A stretch of DNA of 14,548 nt from assembly GCA_003552765.1 (NCBI GenBank), contig PUOI01000094.1:1-14548 (forward strand), given 5' to 3'. Below are positions 7,123-14,548 of this stretch, in pieces. Position 1 is the stretch's first letter. Every line of letters starts with the position of its first letter. A model generated the notes under the pieces. That model had not been told where the DNA came from. It made no database searches and saw nothing but the letters and a program-made list of their open reading frames with translations. The stretch comes from Candidatus Hydrogenedentota bacterium. GTDB taxonomy: Bacteria; Hydrogenedentota; Hydrogenedentia; Hydrogenedentales; SLHB01. The translations under genes were made by a program, and so were the position numbers.

Positions 7123-7521
7123 TTACCATGCCTCGCACAGGACCTCGCCGCCCACGCGGCTTTGGCGGGCCTGTTTGCCCGTCATCACACCACTCGACGT
7201 GCTCATGATGGCGATGCCGAGCCCATTGCACACGGGCTTGATTTCCGAACTCTTGACGCGCACCCGCAAACTGGGTTTGCTCACGCGCTGCAATCCTTTC
7301 AAGACGGGCTGTCCGCTTGGCGTGTATTTCAGCGTAATCTTGAGGATGTTTTGCTTGTTATCCTCGATCACCTCGTAATCGCCGATGTATCCCTCCTGTT
7401 TGAGGACTCGGCAGATATCTTCCTTGGTGCGGGACGCCGGCGCCTCCACGCTAGCGTGATTGGCGCGCAACGCGTTGCGAATCCGCGCCAGCATGTCGGC
7501 AATAGGGTCGCTCATGGCCAT
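7123..7521 (-). CDS. rpsH: 30S ribosomal protein S8
   Basis: 132 residues, standard. S8 is a primary 16S rRNA binder in the platform and, in E. coli, represses the spc operon by binding mRNA near rplE. Seen: the N-terminal DPIADMLARIRNA, the central ILKITLKYTPSGQPVLKGLQ segment and the highly conserved C-terminal STSSGVMTGKQARQSRVGGE. Two ATGs in frame (7521 and 7515) fit; homologues use either. I keep the upstream one. I do not recognise an S8-type regulatory helix at the rplE start here, so autoregulation is not shown. Confidence 0.97.
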   Translation of the reverse strand: MAMSDPIADMLARIRNALRANHASVEAPASRTKEDICRVLKQEGYIGDYEVIEDNKQNILKITLKYTPSGQPVLKGLQRVSKPSLRVRVKSSEIKPVCNGLGIAIMSTSSGVMTGKQARQSRVGGEVLCEAW

Positions 7522-7543
7522 GTTCTATTCTCGCTCCCTCGTC

Positions 7544-7729
7544 CTACCAGCTCGATTTCGTCACGCCGGGCAGCTTGCCTTCCAGCGCGAGCTGCCGGAA
7601 GCACACTCGGCAGATGTGAAACTTACGTATATACGCGCGCGGACGGCCGCAAATGCGGCACCGATTGTATGCCCGCGCACTGAATTTTGGCGGCCGTTGC
7701 GCCCGAACTCTCAATGCCTTTCGTGCCAC
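7544..7729 (-). CDS. rpsN: 30S ribosomal protein S14, short zinc-binding type
   Basis: 61 residues, the type Z form of S14 (the zinc-free form has about 100). S14 sits in the head of the 30S subunit beside S3, S10 and S19. The four zinc cysteines are intact: C24-x2-C27 (CRIC) and C40-x2-C43 (CRVC), followed by the usual [18 protein letters not shown] tail. The start is GTG with a near-perfect AGGAGG site 6 bases upstream that overlaps the rplE stop. The position between rplE and rpsH is standard. A zinc-free paralogue elsewhere in the genome cannot be excluded. Confidence 0.97.
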   Translation of the reverse strand: MARKALRVRAQRPPKFSARAYNRCRICGRPRAYIRKFHICRVCFRQLALEGKLPGVTKSSW

Positions 7730-7735
7730 GATGGA

Positions 7736-7742
7736 CCTCCTA
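7736..7742 (-). promoter_or_regulatory. rpsN ribosome binding site overlapping the rplE stop
   Basis: The minus strand reads TAGGAGG: TAG stops rplE and AGGAGG is the strongest Shine-Dalgarno core in the window, 6 bases before the GTG of rpsN. It supports the GTG start and coupling of rplE to rpsN translation. Confidence 0.8.
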
Positions 7743-8285
7743 GTTCCGGAAGGGCATGCCGAATTTGCGAAGCAATTCCCGGCTTTCGTCTGTATTCCGC
7801 GCGTTCTTCACCACAAACGTTACATTCATCCCGCGCACGCGGGTGACGTTGTTGATGTTTATCTCGGGGAAGATGGTCTGTTCCCGAAGACCCAGGGTGT
7901 AATTGCCCTGCTTGTCGAAGCCGTTCTTGGACACCCCGCGAAAGTCGCGTACACGCGGTATGGCGACATTCAACAGCCGGTCCATGAACTCGTACATCCG
8001 CTTGCCCCGCAAGGTCACCATGCATCCGATGTTGGCGCCTTCGCGAACCTTGAAGTTCGAGATGGACTTGCGCGCCTTACGGATGGCCGGCTTCTGCCCG
8101 GTGATCTGGGTCAATTCGGCTTGGGCGGATTCCATGTAGCGCGGGTCCTGAATCGCGTCCCCGACGCCCATGTTCACCACCACCTTGTCTATCTTCGGGA
8201 CTTCCATGATGTTCGCGTACCCAAACTGTTCACGCAACTCGGGTATAATGGATTCCCGGTAGTATTCGTATAACCTCGCCGCCAC
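7740..8285 (-). CDS. rplE: 50S ribosomal protein L5
   Basis: 181 residues, the usual 179-180. L5 binds 5S rRNA and forms the intersubunit bridge to S13 in the central protuberance. Seen: the N-terminal [20 protein letters not shown], the [16 protein letters not shown] strand, the [20 protein letters not shown] region, [15 protein letters not shown] and FPEININNV near the end. The start is GTG; AGAGGGA lies about 8 bases upstream. It begins 13 bases after the rplX stop. Confidence 0.97.
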   Translation of the reverse strand: MAARLYEYYRESIIPELREQFGYANIMEVPKIDKVVVNMGVGDAIQDPRYMESAQAELTQITGQKPAIRKARKSISNFKVREGANIGCMVTLRGKRMYEFMDRLLNVAIPRVRDFRGVSKNGFDKQGNYTLGLREQTIFPEININNVTRVRGMNVTFVVKNARNTDESRELLRKFGMPFRN

Positions 8286-8298
8286 CTTGGATTCCCTC

Positions 8299-8613
8299 TT
8301 AGTCGTTCAACGCCTCTCCGTTGATCTTAAAAACCCGCGTTCGCGTTCCATCGGCCAAACGCTTCATCACGATGCGCGAGGGCTGCTTCTCCGTCTCGCA
8401 CCACGGCTTCACGTTGGACATGTGGATCGGGGCTTCCCGCTCCACGATCCCGCCCTGTTCCCGCCGCGAACTCGGTTTGGTGTGACGCTTCATCATGTTC
8501 ACGCCTTCGACCACGAGCCGCTTGTCCGCGGGAAAAACCCGCAGCACACGGCCCCGCCGGCCTTTGTACTCTCCGCGGATGACCACCACGGTATCGCCTT
8601 TACGGATATTCAT
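8299..8613 (-). CDS. rplX: 50S ribosomal protein L24
   Basis: 104 residues, normal for L24, an assembly-initiator protein that binds the 5' domain of 23S rRNA near the tunnel exit. Seen: an N-terminal KOW domain ([20 protein letters not shown]), then the conserved [13 protein letters not shown] and the [14 protein letters not shown] region. The zinc-type CxxC of some homologues is not present. The ATG start is 9 bases after the rplN stop, and the TAG of that stop forms part of a TAGGAG ribosome site. Confidence 0.97.
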   Translation of the reverse strand: MNIRKGDTVVVIRGEYKGRRGRVLRVFPADKRLVVEGVNMMKRHTKPSSRREQGGIVEREAPIHMSNVKPWCETEKQPSRIVMKRLADGTRTRVFKINGEALND

Positions 8614-8622
8614 TGCTCACTC

Positions 8623-8991
8623 CTACAACACTTCCGGCGCCAGCGAGATGATCCGCATGAAGCCCCGGTCGCGCAACTCGCGCGGCACCGGCCCAAAGAT
8701 ACGCGTGCCACGGGGATCCTGGTTCTGGTTGATCAACACCGCCGCGTTGCTGTCAAACCGGATGATCGTGCCGTCCGGCCGCTGCGTATCGGATTTCGTG
8801 CGGACCACGACGGCCTTGACCACGTCGCCCTTTTTAACGCCCGAATGCGGCAACGCATCCTTCACGCTGGCCGTGATGATATCCCCAACGCGCGCATAAC
8901 GCCGCTTGGTTCCTCCCATGACCTGGATGCACCGGATCCTGCGGGCGCCGGTGTTGTCCGCCACGGTGAGGTTCGAATAGATCTGAATCAT
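8623..8991 (-). CDS. rplN: 50S ribosomal protein L14
   Basis: 122 residues, the exact family length. L14 sits on the subunit interface of 50S and forms a bridge to 16S rRNA helix 14; it is also the target of the silencing factor RsfS in bacteria. Seen: the start [60 protein letters not shown] and the ending [22 protein letters not shown] start with AAGGGA upstream. It opens the spc-type set, 22 bases after rpsQ, with no visible promoter or terminator between the S10 and spc blocks. Confidence 0.98.
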   Translation of the reverse strand: MIQIYSNLTVADNTGARRIRCIQVMGGTKRRYARVGDIITASVKDALPHSGVKKGDVVKAVVVRTKSDTQRPDGTIIRFDSNAAVLINQNQDPRGTRIFGPVPRELRDRGFMRIISLAPEVL

Positions 8992-9013
8992 GACTTGGCA
9001 ATCCCTTGCACGG

Positions 9014-9274
9014 TCAGTCCGCGCGCTTGATGATTTCCACGAGGCGCCAGCGCTTGGTCTTGCTCAGCGGGCGCGTCTCCCGAATCCGGACCGTGTCCCC
9101 CACTTGACAGGACTCGTCCCTATCGTGGGCCTTGAATTTCTTGGTTCGCTTTCGCGGCTTCTTGTAGAGCGGGTGAGCCACCACGCCTTCCACGGCCACC
9201 GTGATCGTGTTCTGCATGCTCGTGCTGGTAACCAGCCCCACACGCTCCTTGCGTTGCCCTCGACCGTCGTCCAT
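9014..9274 (-). CDS. rpsQ: 30S ribosomal protein S17
   Basis: 86 residues, normal for S17, an early-assembly OB-fold protein that binds 16S rRNA helices 7 and 11. Seen: the N-terminal [20 protein letters not shown], the central [18 protein letters not shown] stretch and the C-terminal [20 protein letters not shown] signature. The ATG start lies 2 bases after the rpmC stop, so translation is probably coupled. Confidence 0.97.
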   Translation of the reverse strand: MDDGRGQRKERVGLVTSTSMQNTITVAVEGVVAHPLYKKPRKRTKKFKAHDRDESCQVGDTVRIRETRPLSKTKRWRLVEIIKRAD

Positions 9275-9276
9275 GG

Positions 9277-9486
9277 CTACTCGTTCCCCTCTTGCGCCGC
9301 CGTTTTGCGCTCCTCAATAACGGTGAGAATCCGCGCGATGTCCCGCCGCGCATTGCGTGCGGCGCGAACGTTCTCAACGGATCCCGTCGCCATTTGGAGC
9401 CGGAAGGCGATCAAATCGTCGCGCTTTTCCTTCAGCCGATCCTGCAACTCGTTATCGCTCAGATCTCTAATATCTCGGGCTTTCAC
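9277..9486 (-). CDS. rpmC: 50S ribosomal protein L29
   Basis: 69 residues, within the normal 60-75. L29 is a small helical protein at the tunnel exit and part of the docking site for trigger factor and signal recognition particle with L23. Seen: two predicted helices, with [20 protein letters not shown] and the [14 protein letters not shown] helix preceded by [10 protein letters not shown]. The start is GTG; GGAG lies 8 bases upstream and no nearby ATG fits. The rplP-rpmC-rpsQ order is standard. Confidence 0.95.
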   Translation of the reverse strand: MKARDIRDLSDNELQDRLKEKRDDLIAFRLQMATGSVENVRAARNARRDIARILTVIEERKTAAQEGNE

Positions 9487-9515
9487 CTCTACACTCCGTT
9501 CCCTGGCCGCGGCAA

Positions 9516-9923
9516 TCAGGCGCGGCTCACAAACCGCGTGCCAATTGGCAGCTTCTGGCCAGCCAGCCGCATGGCTTCACGAGCCAACGGCGCCGGCACA
9601 CCTTCCAATTCAAACATGATCCGGCCGGGCTTCACGACGGCGACCCATTCCTCGGGCGCGCCCTTGCCCTTACCCATACGGACTTCCGCGGGCTTCTTGG
9701 TGATCGGCTTATCCGGAAACACCCGAATCCAAATCTTGCCGCCACGCTTGACGTGACGCGTCATGGCGATACGCGCGGCCTCAATTTGCCGGGCGGTCAC
9801 CCAGCCGTCTTCCATGCACTTCAGGCCGTATTGACCAAAATCAATACTCGCCCCGCCTTTGGTCATGCCTTTGCGGCGGCCCCGTTGTTGCTTGCGATAC
9901 TTGACCCGTTTAGGCATCAACAT
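9516..9923 (-). CDS. rplP: 50S ribosomal protein L16
   Basis: 135 residues, normal. L16 lies near the A-site tRNA elbow and 5S rRNA and is a late-assembly protein. Seen: the start [19 protein letters not shown], the [20 protein letters not shown] region, [20 protein letters not shown] and the conserved VRMGKGKG loop with [13 protein letters not shown] after it. The arginine of VRMGKGKG aligns with the one hydroxylated in E. coli L16. ATG start with AGGAG about 9 bases upstream. Confidence 0.98.
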   Translation of the reverse strand: MLMPKRVKYRKQQRGRRKGMTKGGASIDFGQYGLKCMEDGWVTARQIEAARIAMTRHVKRGGKIWIRVFPDKPITKKPAEVRMGKGKGAPEEWVAVVKPGRIMFELEGVPAPLAREAMRLAGQKLPIGTRFVSRA

Positions 9924-9965
9924 GGTGCGCTACTCCTAATTCGTTGCGGCCGAACAGCGAGAACC

Positions 9966-10715
9966 TTACCGGTTGCCGCCGCGCCCGCCTCTGCCGCCGC
10001 CCCGGCCGCCGCGTTCGGGCCGGTCCGGACGTTCTCCACGGCCGCCGCCACTGCCCGGCCGCGCCTCGGCCATGCCACTAACCATTTCGCCGGGGTCCAC
10101 GCTGCCGTGATAGATCCAACATTTCACGCCGATCGTCCCGTAGGTCGTGTAACTCGTGGCGAATCCATAATCCACGTTGGCCCGGAGGGTATGCAGCGGA
10201 ACACTGCCTTCCCGGCTCTGCTCGACGCGGGCAATCTCCGCGCCGTTCAGACGCCCGGCCACCCGCAGCCGAACCCCTTCCGCGCCCATGCGCATGGTGT
10301 TCTGCACCGTCTTCTTCATTGCGCGGCGGAACGACACCCGGCGCTCCAACTGGCTCGCGATGCCTTCGGCCACGAGCTGCGCGTTCAATTCGGGGCTGAT
10401 CACCTCGTGGATGTTGATGAGCAATTCCCGCCCGGTAAGCCGCTGCAACTCGAAGCGCAGTTTGTCGACCTCGGCGCCCCGCTGCCCAATCACCAGACCA
10501 GGCCGCGCGGTGTAGATGTGCACCTTCGCCTTGCGGCCGGCCCGTTCCACGTCGATCCGGGCGACACCCGTGTGATAAAGCCGTTTCTTGATGTAATCCC
10601 GCAGCTTCAGGTCTTCATGCAGCAGTTCGGGATAATCCCGGCCCGCATACCATTGCGATGACCAAGAGCGAATTACTCCCAGCCGGAAGCCCAGCGGATG
10701 TACTTTTTGACCCAC
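9966..10715 (-). CDS. rpsC: 30S ribosomal protein S3 with RG-rich tail
   Basis: 249 residues, slightly longer than the common 210-235. S3 forms part of the mRNA entry tunnel and helicase site on the 30S head. Seen: the N-terminal [17 protein letters not shown], a type II KH domain with the GxxG loop G77-Q-R-G80 ([17 protein letters not shown]), and the C-terminal domain with [10 protein letters not shown] and [12 protein letters not shown]. Residues 219-249 form a low-complexity tail of repeated RGG-like units. The start is GTG, with GAGGGAG upstream inside the end of rplV; only 2 bases separate the genes. Confidence 0.97.
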   Translation of the reverse strand: MGQKVHPLGFRLGVIRSWSSQWYAGRDYPELLHEDLKLRDYIKKRLYHTGVARIDVERAGRKAKVHIYTARPGLVIGQRGAEVDKLRFELQRLTGRELLINIHEVISPELNAQLVAEGIASQLERRVSFRRAMKKTVQNTMRMGAEGVRLRVAGRLNGAEIARVEQSREGSVPLHTLRANVDYGFATSYTTYGTIGVKCWIYHGSVDPGEMVSGMAEARPGSGGGRGERPDRPERGGRGGGRGGRGGNR

Positions 10716-10717
10716 GA

Positions 10718-11077
10718 CTACTCTCCCTCTTTGTCGGCTATCACCAGGCGCACGTGACTCGTACGTTTGCGAATCATGCTTGGTCTCCCGCGCGAGGCTG
10801 GCCGCATGCGGCGCATGATCGGACCGCCGTCCACCGTCACATGGGTTACGATCATCTCATCCGTGTCAATACGGCTCTGACCATGCGCGGCGTCGTTTTC
10901 CGCGTTGGCCGCCGCCGAGTCGAGCAGCTTCTTCAACATGGGTCCGCCCTTCTTGACCGAAAACTCAAGTATTTCCCGGGCTTCTCCCACCGGTTTATTC
11001 CGGATGAGATCCGCAACAAGACGGGCCTTCCGCGGAGCAATCCGCAAAAATCGTCCTTGCGCCTTCGCCACCGCCAT
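10718..11077 (-). CDS. rplV: 50S ribosomal protein L22
   Basis: 119 residues, normal. L22 binds several domains of 23S rRNA; its long beta-hairpin lines the exit tunnel and is where macrolide-resistance changes occur in other bacteria. Seen: the N-terminal [20 protein letters not shown], the central [12 protein letters not shown] and the hairpin [20 protein letters not shown] (residues 83-102) followed by [14 protein letters not shown] start with AAGGGAGA about 9 bases upstream. It is separated from rpsS by an unusual 197-base spacer, although these genes are normally almost adjacent. Confidence 0.97.
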   Translation of the reverse strand: MAVAKAQGRFLRIAPRKARLVADLIRNKPVGEAREILEFSVKKGGPMLKKLLDSAAANAENDAAHGQSRIDTDEMIVTHVTVDGGPIMRRMRPASRGRPSMIRKRTSHVRLVIADKEGE

Positions 11078-11274
11078 CGTCTCAATTCTCCCTTAACCGT
11101 TCACAGCCGGCCTTGCCGCGCCAGCTCGTATTCTTGCAACGTTTACCAGGGCGCCGCCGCAACACTCCCGCGGCATCCACCCGCCACGAGGGAATCAAAC
11201 CCCACGCGTACTTCCTAGCGTTCCCCCGCACCACGCCGCCGCCATGGGCGATGCGCGCCGGGGGCCGTGCGCCA
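11078..11274 (-). other. Long rpsS-rplV spacer, no recognised gene
   Basis: 197 bases between two genes usually only a few bases apart. It is GC-rich except near rplV. A 26-codon frame starts with ATG overlapping the rpsS stop (TAATG, 11273-11277) and ends with TGA at 11195-11197; its product is alanine/glycine-rich and unlike any family I know. A longer frame (11082-11333) overlaps rpsS out of frame and looks like a shadow. A GCCGC/GCGGC inverted repeat with a 9-base loop is near 11160-11178. The only clear functional element is the AAGGGAGA ribosome site of rplV near 11090. Confidence 0.3.
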
Positions 11275-11544
11275 TTAGCGCTTCTTGTCGCCCGCATGCC
11301 CCCGGAAGGTCCGGGTCGGCGAGAACTCGCCAAGCTTATGGCCTACCATATTCTCAGATATGAACACGGGCAAGAACTTGTGGCCATTATGCACGGCGAT
11401 GGTGAGACCCACCATCTCCGGCGTTATCGTCGACCGCCGCGACCATGTACGGATGACCCGCTTATCGCCCGAGGCTCGATGAGCCTGGACTTTATCCATG
11501 AGATGGTCATCAACAAATGGTCCTTTTCGTATTGAGCGTGGCAC
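11275..11544 (-). CDS. rpsS: 30S ribosomal protein S19
   Basis: 89 residues, normal. S19 sits in the head of the 30S subunit, contacts S13 and takes part in the bridge to the central protuberance. Seen: the start [36 protein letters not shown] and the C-terminal signature [20 protein letters not shown]. The start is GTG with a strong TGGAGG site about 7 bases upstream and no competing ATG. It lies 26 bases after rplB; after it comes a 197-base spacer. Confidence 0.98.
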   Translation of the reverse strand: MPRSIRKGPFVDDHLMDKVQAHRASGDKRVIRTWSRRSTITPEMVGLTIAVHNGHKFLPVFISENMVGHKLGEFSPTRTFRGHAGDKKR

Positions 11545-11570
11545 CGTTCAACCTCCAGCGAGTTTCCGTT

Positions 11571-12404
11571 CTACCTCTTCTTCTGGCGGCGCCGGACGAT
11601 ATACATGTCCGAGCGATTGTTCTTCTTACGCGTCTTGTAACCCTTTGTGGGCATACCCCACGGCGTACAGGGATTGCGGCCGCCCGAGGTGCGGCCTTCG
11701 CCGCCGCCGTGCGGATGGTCCACCGGGTTCATCACCACGCCCCGAACTTTCGGGCGGCGGCCACGCCACCGGTTGCGGCCGGCCTTGCCCACGTTCACGT
11801 TCTCGTGGTCCGCGTTCCCTACTTGCCCGATGGTGGCGCGGCAGTTCAAAAGCACCCGGCGCATCTCGCCCGAGGGCAAGCGCAACGTGCAGAACCGGCC
11901 TTCCTTCGCCAACAGTTGGCAGCCATTGCCCGCGGCGCGGGCCAACTGGCCGCCCCGGCCGGGCGTCAGCTCCACGTTATGGACTTGCGTCCCGAGGGGG
12001 ATCCGCCACAGCGGCAGTGTGTTGCCGGGCTCGAACTCAACCTCGGTCCCACTCTCCACCGTCATGCCGGGCTCCAGACCCAGGGGAGCCACGATATAAC
12101 GCTTATCGCCATCCGCGTAGGAAATCAGCGCAATGCGCGCGGAACGGTTCGGGTCATACTCAACCGAAACCACTTTTCCGGGCACGCCATCCTTATTCCG
12201 GCGAAAATCTATCTCGCGGTACCGGCGCTTGTGGCCTCCGCCCCGGCGGCGCATCGTGATGCGGCCATAGCTGTTGCGGCCCGCCTTTTGGATACGGGGG
12301 CGGAGCAGCCGTTTCTCGGGCTTCTTCTTGGTCAAACCGGAATAGTCGCTGACGGTCATCACGCGGCGCGACGGGGTAACCGGTTTGTAACTCTTGATCG
12401 CCAT
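11571..12404 (-). CDS. rplB: 50S ribosomal protein L2
   Basis: 277 residues, normal (273-277). L2 binds near the peptidyl transferase centre and is needed for subunit association. Seen: the N-terminal [20 protein letters not shown], the [20 protein letters not shown] segment, the OB/SH3-like RNA-binding core, and the C-terminal loop [20 protein letters not shown], with H230 matching the conserved histidine near the active site, then [15 protein letters not shown] start; the upstream ribosome site AAGGGAG overlaps the TAA stop of rplW. Confidence 0.98.
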   Translation of the reverse strand: MAIKSYKPVTPSRRVMTVSDYSGLTKKKPEKRLLRPRIQKAGRNSYGRITMRRRGGGHKRRYREIDFRRNKDGVPGKVVSVEYDPNRSARIALISYADGDKRYIVAPLGLEPGMTVESGTEVEFEPGNTLPLWRIPLGTQVHNVELTPGRGGQLARAAGNGCQLLAKEGRFCTLRLPSGEMRRVLLNCRATIGQVGNADHENVNVGKAGRNRWRGRRPKVRGVVMNPVDHPHGGGEGRTSGGRNPCTPWGMPTKGYKTRKKNNRSDMYIVRRRQKKR

Positions 12405-12419
12405 TAGGGCTCAGCTCCC

Positions 12420-12707
12420 TTACATCAGTTCGATGCTGTCATCGGGGTGCAGTTTCACGACAGCTTTCTTCCAACTCGGCCTGCGTCCCGAACGGCCCCG
12501 GACCCGCCGGCCCATCTTACCCAGATAATTCATGGTGTTCACCGACATCACGCGGACATCGTACATCTCTTCAATGGCGTCGCGAATCTGGTTCTTGTTC
12601 GCGCGCGGGTCCACGCGGAAAACGTAGTGCCCCTTCGACTCGGTTTGAATCGTGGATTCCTCGGTGATCACCGGGTTCTTGATGACGTAATACGGATTCT
12701 GTTTCAT
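12420..12707 (-). CDS. rplW: 50S ribosomal protein L23
   Basis: 95 residues, normal. L23 surrounds the nascent-chain tunnel exit and docks trigger factor and signal recognition particle. Seen: the start YYVIKNPVITEESTIQTES, the HYVFRVDPRANKNQIRDAIE region, VRVMSVNTMNYLGKMGRRVR and the basic C-terminal loop RRPSWKKAVVKLHPDDSIEL. The ATG start overlaps the rplD stop by four bases (ATGA). Confidence 0.97.
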   Translation of the reverse strand: MKQNPYYVIKNPVITEESTIQTESKGHYVFRVDPRANKNQIRDAIEEMYDVRVMSVNTMNYLGKMGRRVRGRSGRRPSWKKAVVKLHPDDSIELM

Positions 12708-13339
12708 GCCAGCCGCTCCTGTAGCGCATCCACCGCGTCCTTCGCCACCACCACGCGAGCCGCGTTCAGTATATCGAGCGCATTCAAGTCAGTGGCTGTC
12801 TGCACATGCACCCGCGGCAGATTGCGCGCCGACAGTATCACAGCGCTCTCGGGAGCCGCCGTCACATACAAGGTGCGTTTCCCGTTCGGGGACAGTTGCT
12901 CATTCAATTTCGCCATGGACTTGGTCTTAGGCTCGGAATAGCCCAGCGACTCCAACACGACGAGCTGGTCCTGGCGCACCCGCTCGCTCAGCGCGCAGCA
13001 CAAGGCCTTGCGTTTGGCCTTCACCGGGACCTGCTGGCGGTAGCTACGCTTATGCGGCCCGAACACCACGCCGCCGCCCCGCATTTGCGGTTCGCGCGTG
13101 CTGCCGTGGCGGGCGTTGCCCGTGCCTTTTTGCCGGTAGGGCTTGCGGCCGCCGCCCCGCACCTCCTTACGCGTCTTCGTCTCGGCGTTGCCCTGCCGTT
13201 GCGCGTTACGCAGCGCCAGCACCACCTCGCGAAGAAGCTGGGGATTGGGCTCAACTCCGAAAACGGCATCCGGAAGCTCGGCCGCGCCGACTTCGGACCC
13301 CTCCATACTGTACAATTTTGCCGAGGCCATGGTTGTCAT
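12704..13339 (-). CDS. rplD: 50S ribosomal protein L4
   Basis: 211 residues. L4 has a globular domain and a long loop that reaches into the exit tunnel opposite L22; in E. coli it also represses the S10 operon. Seen: the core [20 protein letters not shown], the extended loop [20 protein letters not shown] with [17 protein letters not shown] after it, and the C-terminal [15 protein letters not shown]. The first ATG (13339) overlaps the rplC stop (ATGA) but its AGGA is only two bases away; a second ATG at 13330 gives [11 protein letters not shown], matches the family start and has AGGA 11 bases upstream. That shorter start is a serious alternative. Confidence 0.95.
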   Translation of the reverse strand: MTTMASAKLYSMEGSEVGAAELPDAVFGVEPNPQLLREVVLALRNAQRQGNAETKTRKEVRGGGRKPYRQKGTGNARHGSTREPQMRGGGVVFGPHKRSYRQQVPVKAKRKALCCALSERVRQDQLVVLESLGYSEPKTKSMAKLNEQLSPNGKRTLYVTAAPESAVILSARNLPRVHVQTATDLNALDILNAARVVVAKDAVDALQERLA

Positions 13340-13968
13340 GATCCTTTCACGCTCTTGCGTACTTCCACGAAGCCGCCATTCGCCCCTGGGATGGCGCCCC
13401 GCACGGCGATCACGTTCTTCTCCGCGTCCACGTACACGACCTCCAGGTTCTGCGTGGTAACGCGTTTGTTGCCCATGCGTCCCGGCAACTTCATATTCTT
13501 GAACACCCGCGACGGATCGGCCGCCTGCCCAACGGAACCCGGCTCCCTGTGGTGATTCGAGCCGTGAGACGCGGGACCGCCCTTGAACCCGTGCCGCTTA
13601 ATCACGCCAGCGAAGCCCCGTCCCTTGGTGAACCCAGCCACATCGACGCGGTCGCCGGCCTCGAACATGTCCACAGTCACCTTGTCGCCCGTGTTCAGCT
13701 CGGAATCCGGTTCAACCGGGAACTCGCGCAGCACGCGCGCTGGCGCCGCATCCGCCTTGGCGTAATGTCCCTGCATGGGCTTGGTCACGCGCTTGAGCTT
13801 CTTCTCGCCGAACCCAAGCTGCACCGCCTCGTACCCATCCGTTTCGCTGTTCTTCCGCTGGACCACGGGGCAGGGGCCTGCCTCCACCAGCGTGACCGGA
13901 ATCATCCGGCCCTTCTCGCCGAAGATGCGGGTCATGCCCACTTTCTTGCCCAACAGTGCCTTAACCAT
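13336..13968 (-). CDS. rplC: 50S ribosomal protein L3
   Basis: 210 residues, normal. L3 initiates 50S assembly, and its loop reaches near the peptidyl transferase centre. Seen: the start ALLGKKVGMTRIFGEKGRMI, VTLVEAGPCPVVQRK, GFTKGRGFAGVIKRHGFKGG (112-131), the central loop SHGSNHHREPGSVGQ (134-148) and KLPGRMGNKRVTTQNL (160-175). ATG start with AAGGA upstream. It comes after rpsJ with a 108-base spacer and overlaps rplD by four bases. Confidence 0.98.
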   Translation of the reverse strand: MVKALLGKKVGMTRIFGEKGRMIPVTLVEAGPCPVVQRKNSETDGYEAVQLGFGEKKLKRVTKPMQGHYAKADAAPARVLREFPVEPDSELNTGDKVTVDMFEAGDRVDVAGFTKGRGFAGVIKRHGFKGGPASHGSNHHREPGSVGQAADPSRVFKNMKLPGRMGNKRVTTQNLEVVYVDAEKNVIAVRGAIPGANGGFVEVRKSVKGS

Positions 13969-14076
13969 GCTCGTTGTCTTCCTTCGGCGCCCGGCGTTGT
14001 CGCGCGCCGCGGCCCGTATTCATTCATTCGCCTTCCGAACGCGGCGGGGAAATCTACCCCGGCCAACGCGGCAAGG

Positions 14077-14388
14077 CTATTGCTTAATTTCCACATCCAC
14101 ACCCGCCGGCAAGTCCAACTTCATCAACTCATCGACGGTCTGCGCCGTGGGACTGAGAATGTCCAACAAACGCTTGTGGGTACGCATCTCGAACTGTTCC
14201 CGCGACTTCTTGTTCACGTGCGGAGAACGGTTCACCGTTATCTTGTTGATTGCGGTCGGCAGGGGTATCGGGCCGTTAATGCCCGCCCCCGTGCGTTGCG
14301 CCGCCGTCACAATCTCCTGGGTCGACTGATCCAGAAGCCGGTGGTCGTAAGCGCGCAATTTAATCCGTATCTTTTGGTTCGCTGCCAT
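14077..14388 (-). CDS. rpsJ: 30S ribosomal protein S10
   Basis: 103 residues, the usual length. S10 (NusE) is a head protein of the 30S subunit and also the NusB partner and NusG link in transcription antitermination and coupling. Seen: the start [40 protein letters not shown], then [20 protein letters not shown] and the ending [15 protein letters not shown] start with GGAG upstream. It lies about 53 bases after tuf, the common str-S10 junction, with no convincing S10 leader or promoter in so short a gap. Confidence 0.98.
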   Translation of the reverse strand: MAANQKIRIKLRAYDHRLLDQSTQEIVTAAQRTGAGINGPIPLPTAINKITVNRSPHVNKKSREQFEMRTHKRLLDILSPTAQTVDELMKLDLPAGVDVEIKQ

Positions 14389-14441
14389 GCTGCTTGCGTC
14401 TCCGTACGTGGCGAGCCGGGGTTACCGCGGCGTGCGCCCGC

Positions 14442-14548
14442 TTACTCGATAATCTTGGTCACCACACCCGCGCCCACGGTCCGGCCGCCTTCGCGGATGG
14501 CGAAGCGCAGGTTCTCGTCCATGGCGATGGAGGTGATCAATTCGCCCG
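14442..14548 (-). CDS. tuf: Elongation factor Tu, C-terminal end (runs off window)
   Basis: Only the last 34 full codons are present; the rest lies beyond 14548. The peptide, with [20 protein letters not shown] and the ending VTKIIE, is the signature C-terminus (domain III) of EF-Tu, the GTPase that delivers aminoacyl-tRNA to the ribosome. It stops at TAA. Its place just upstream of rpsJ shows that the str operon is directly joined to the S10 operon. The start, the GTPase domain and any second tuf copy cannot be judged. Confidence 0.95.
   Translation of the reverse strand, partial: GELITSIAMDENLRFAIREGGRTVGAGVVTKIIE

Noticed and set aside
11185..11212. T-arm-like sequence GGGGTTTGATTCCC in the rpsS-rplV spacer, possible tRNA
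   Set aside because: No matching acceptor, D or anticodon stem can be drawn around it and the stem is only three or four pairs.
11082..11333. 83-codon minus-strand frame across the rpsS-rplV spacer
   Set aside because: It overlaps the 3' end of rpsS out of frame, is basic and low in complexity, and has no family resemblance or ribosome site.
14045..14061. CGGGG/CCCCG inverted repeat after rpsJ as a terminator
   Set aside because: Only five pairs, no T-run, and it lies inside a continuous operon.

Overview
The window is one unbroken, co-directional block of the bacterial str/S10-spc-alpha ribosomal protein super-operon, read entirely from the minus strand. In transcription order (high to low coordinates) it runs: the end of tuf; rpsJ, rplC, rplD, rplW, rplB, rpsS, rplV, rpsC, rplP, rpmC, rpsQ (S10 block); rplN, rplX, rplE, rpsN, rpsH, rplF, rplR, rpsE, rplO, secY, adk, map, infA, rpmJ (spc block); rpsM, rpsK and the first 201 codons of rpoA (alpha block). 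That makes 29 genes, with tuf and rpoA cut by the window ends. All were recognised from conserved protein sequence, and the gene order supports each call. No plus-strand gene is supported.

The DNA is GC-rich and belongs to a bacterium. The secY-adk-map-infA-rpmJ-rpsM-rpsK-rpoA order, with no rpsD between rpsK and rpoA, resembles Gram-positive and several other non-proteobacterial layouts. There is also no rpmD (L30) between rpsE and rplO. L30 loss is known in Chlamydiae, cyanobacteria, candidate phyla radiation bacteria and some other lineages, so a non-proteobacterial, possibly PVC-like or candidate-phylum, origin is plausible. The window alone does not fix the phylum. S14 is the short zinc type and L36 keeps its zinc ligands.

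The genes work together as the core translation supply line. They encode 15 large-subunit proteins (L2, L3, L4, L5, L6, L14, L15, L16, L18, L22, L23, L24, L29, L36 and others as listed), the small-subunit proteins S3, S5, S8, S10, S11, S13, S14, S17 and S19, initiation factor IF1, elongation factor Tu, the SecY translocon channel, methionine aminopeptidase for nascent chains, adenylate kinase for nucleotide balance, and the RNA polymerase alpha subunit. Spacing is tight. Three junctions overlap by four bases (rplC/rplD, rplD/rplW, adk/map), and at several others the stop codon is part of the next Shine-Dalgarno sequence. Ten of the 28 visible starts are read as non-ATG (nine GTG, one TTG).

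This is an ordinary housekeeping region and I see no mobile element, CRISPR array, defence system, tRNA or rRNA. What merits a second look is modest: two missing ribosomal protein genes (rpmD, rpsD), three unusually long spacers (225, 197 and 172 bases), of which the rpsK-rpoA spacer can fold into several stem-loops, an adenylate kinase with odd cysteine spacing in its lid, an RG-rich tail on S3, and the recurrent TAGGAG stop/ribosome-site overlap. No spacer exceeds 300 bases.
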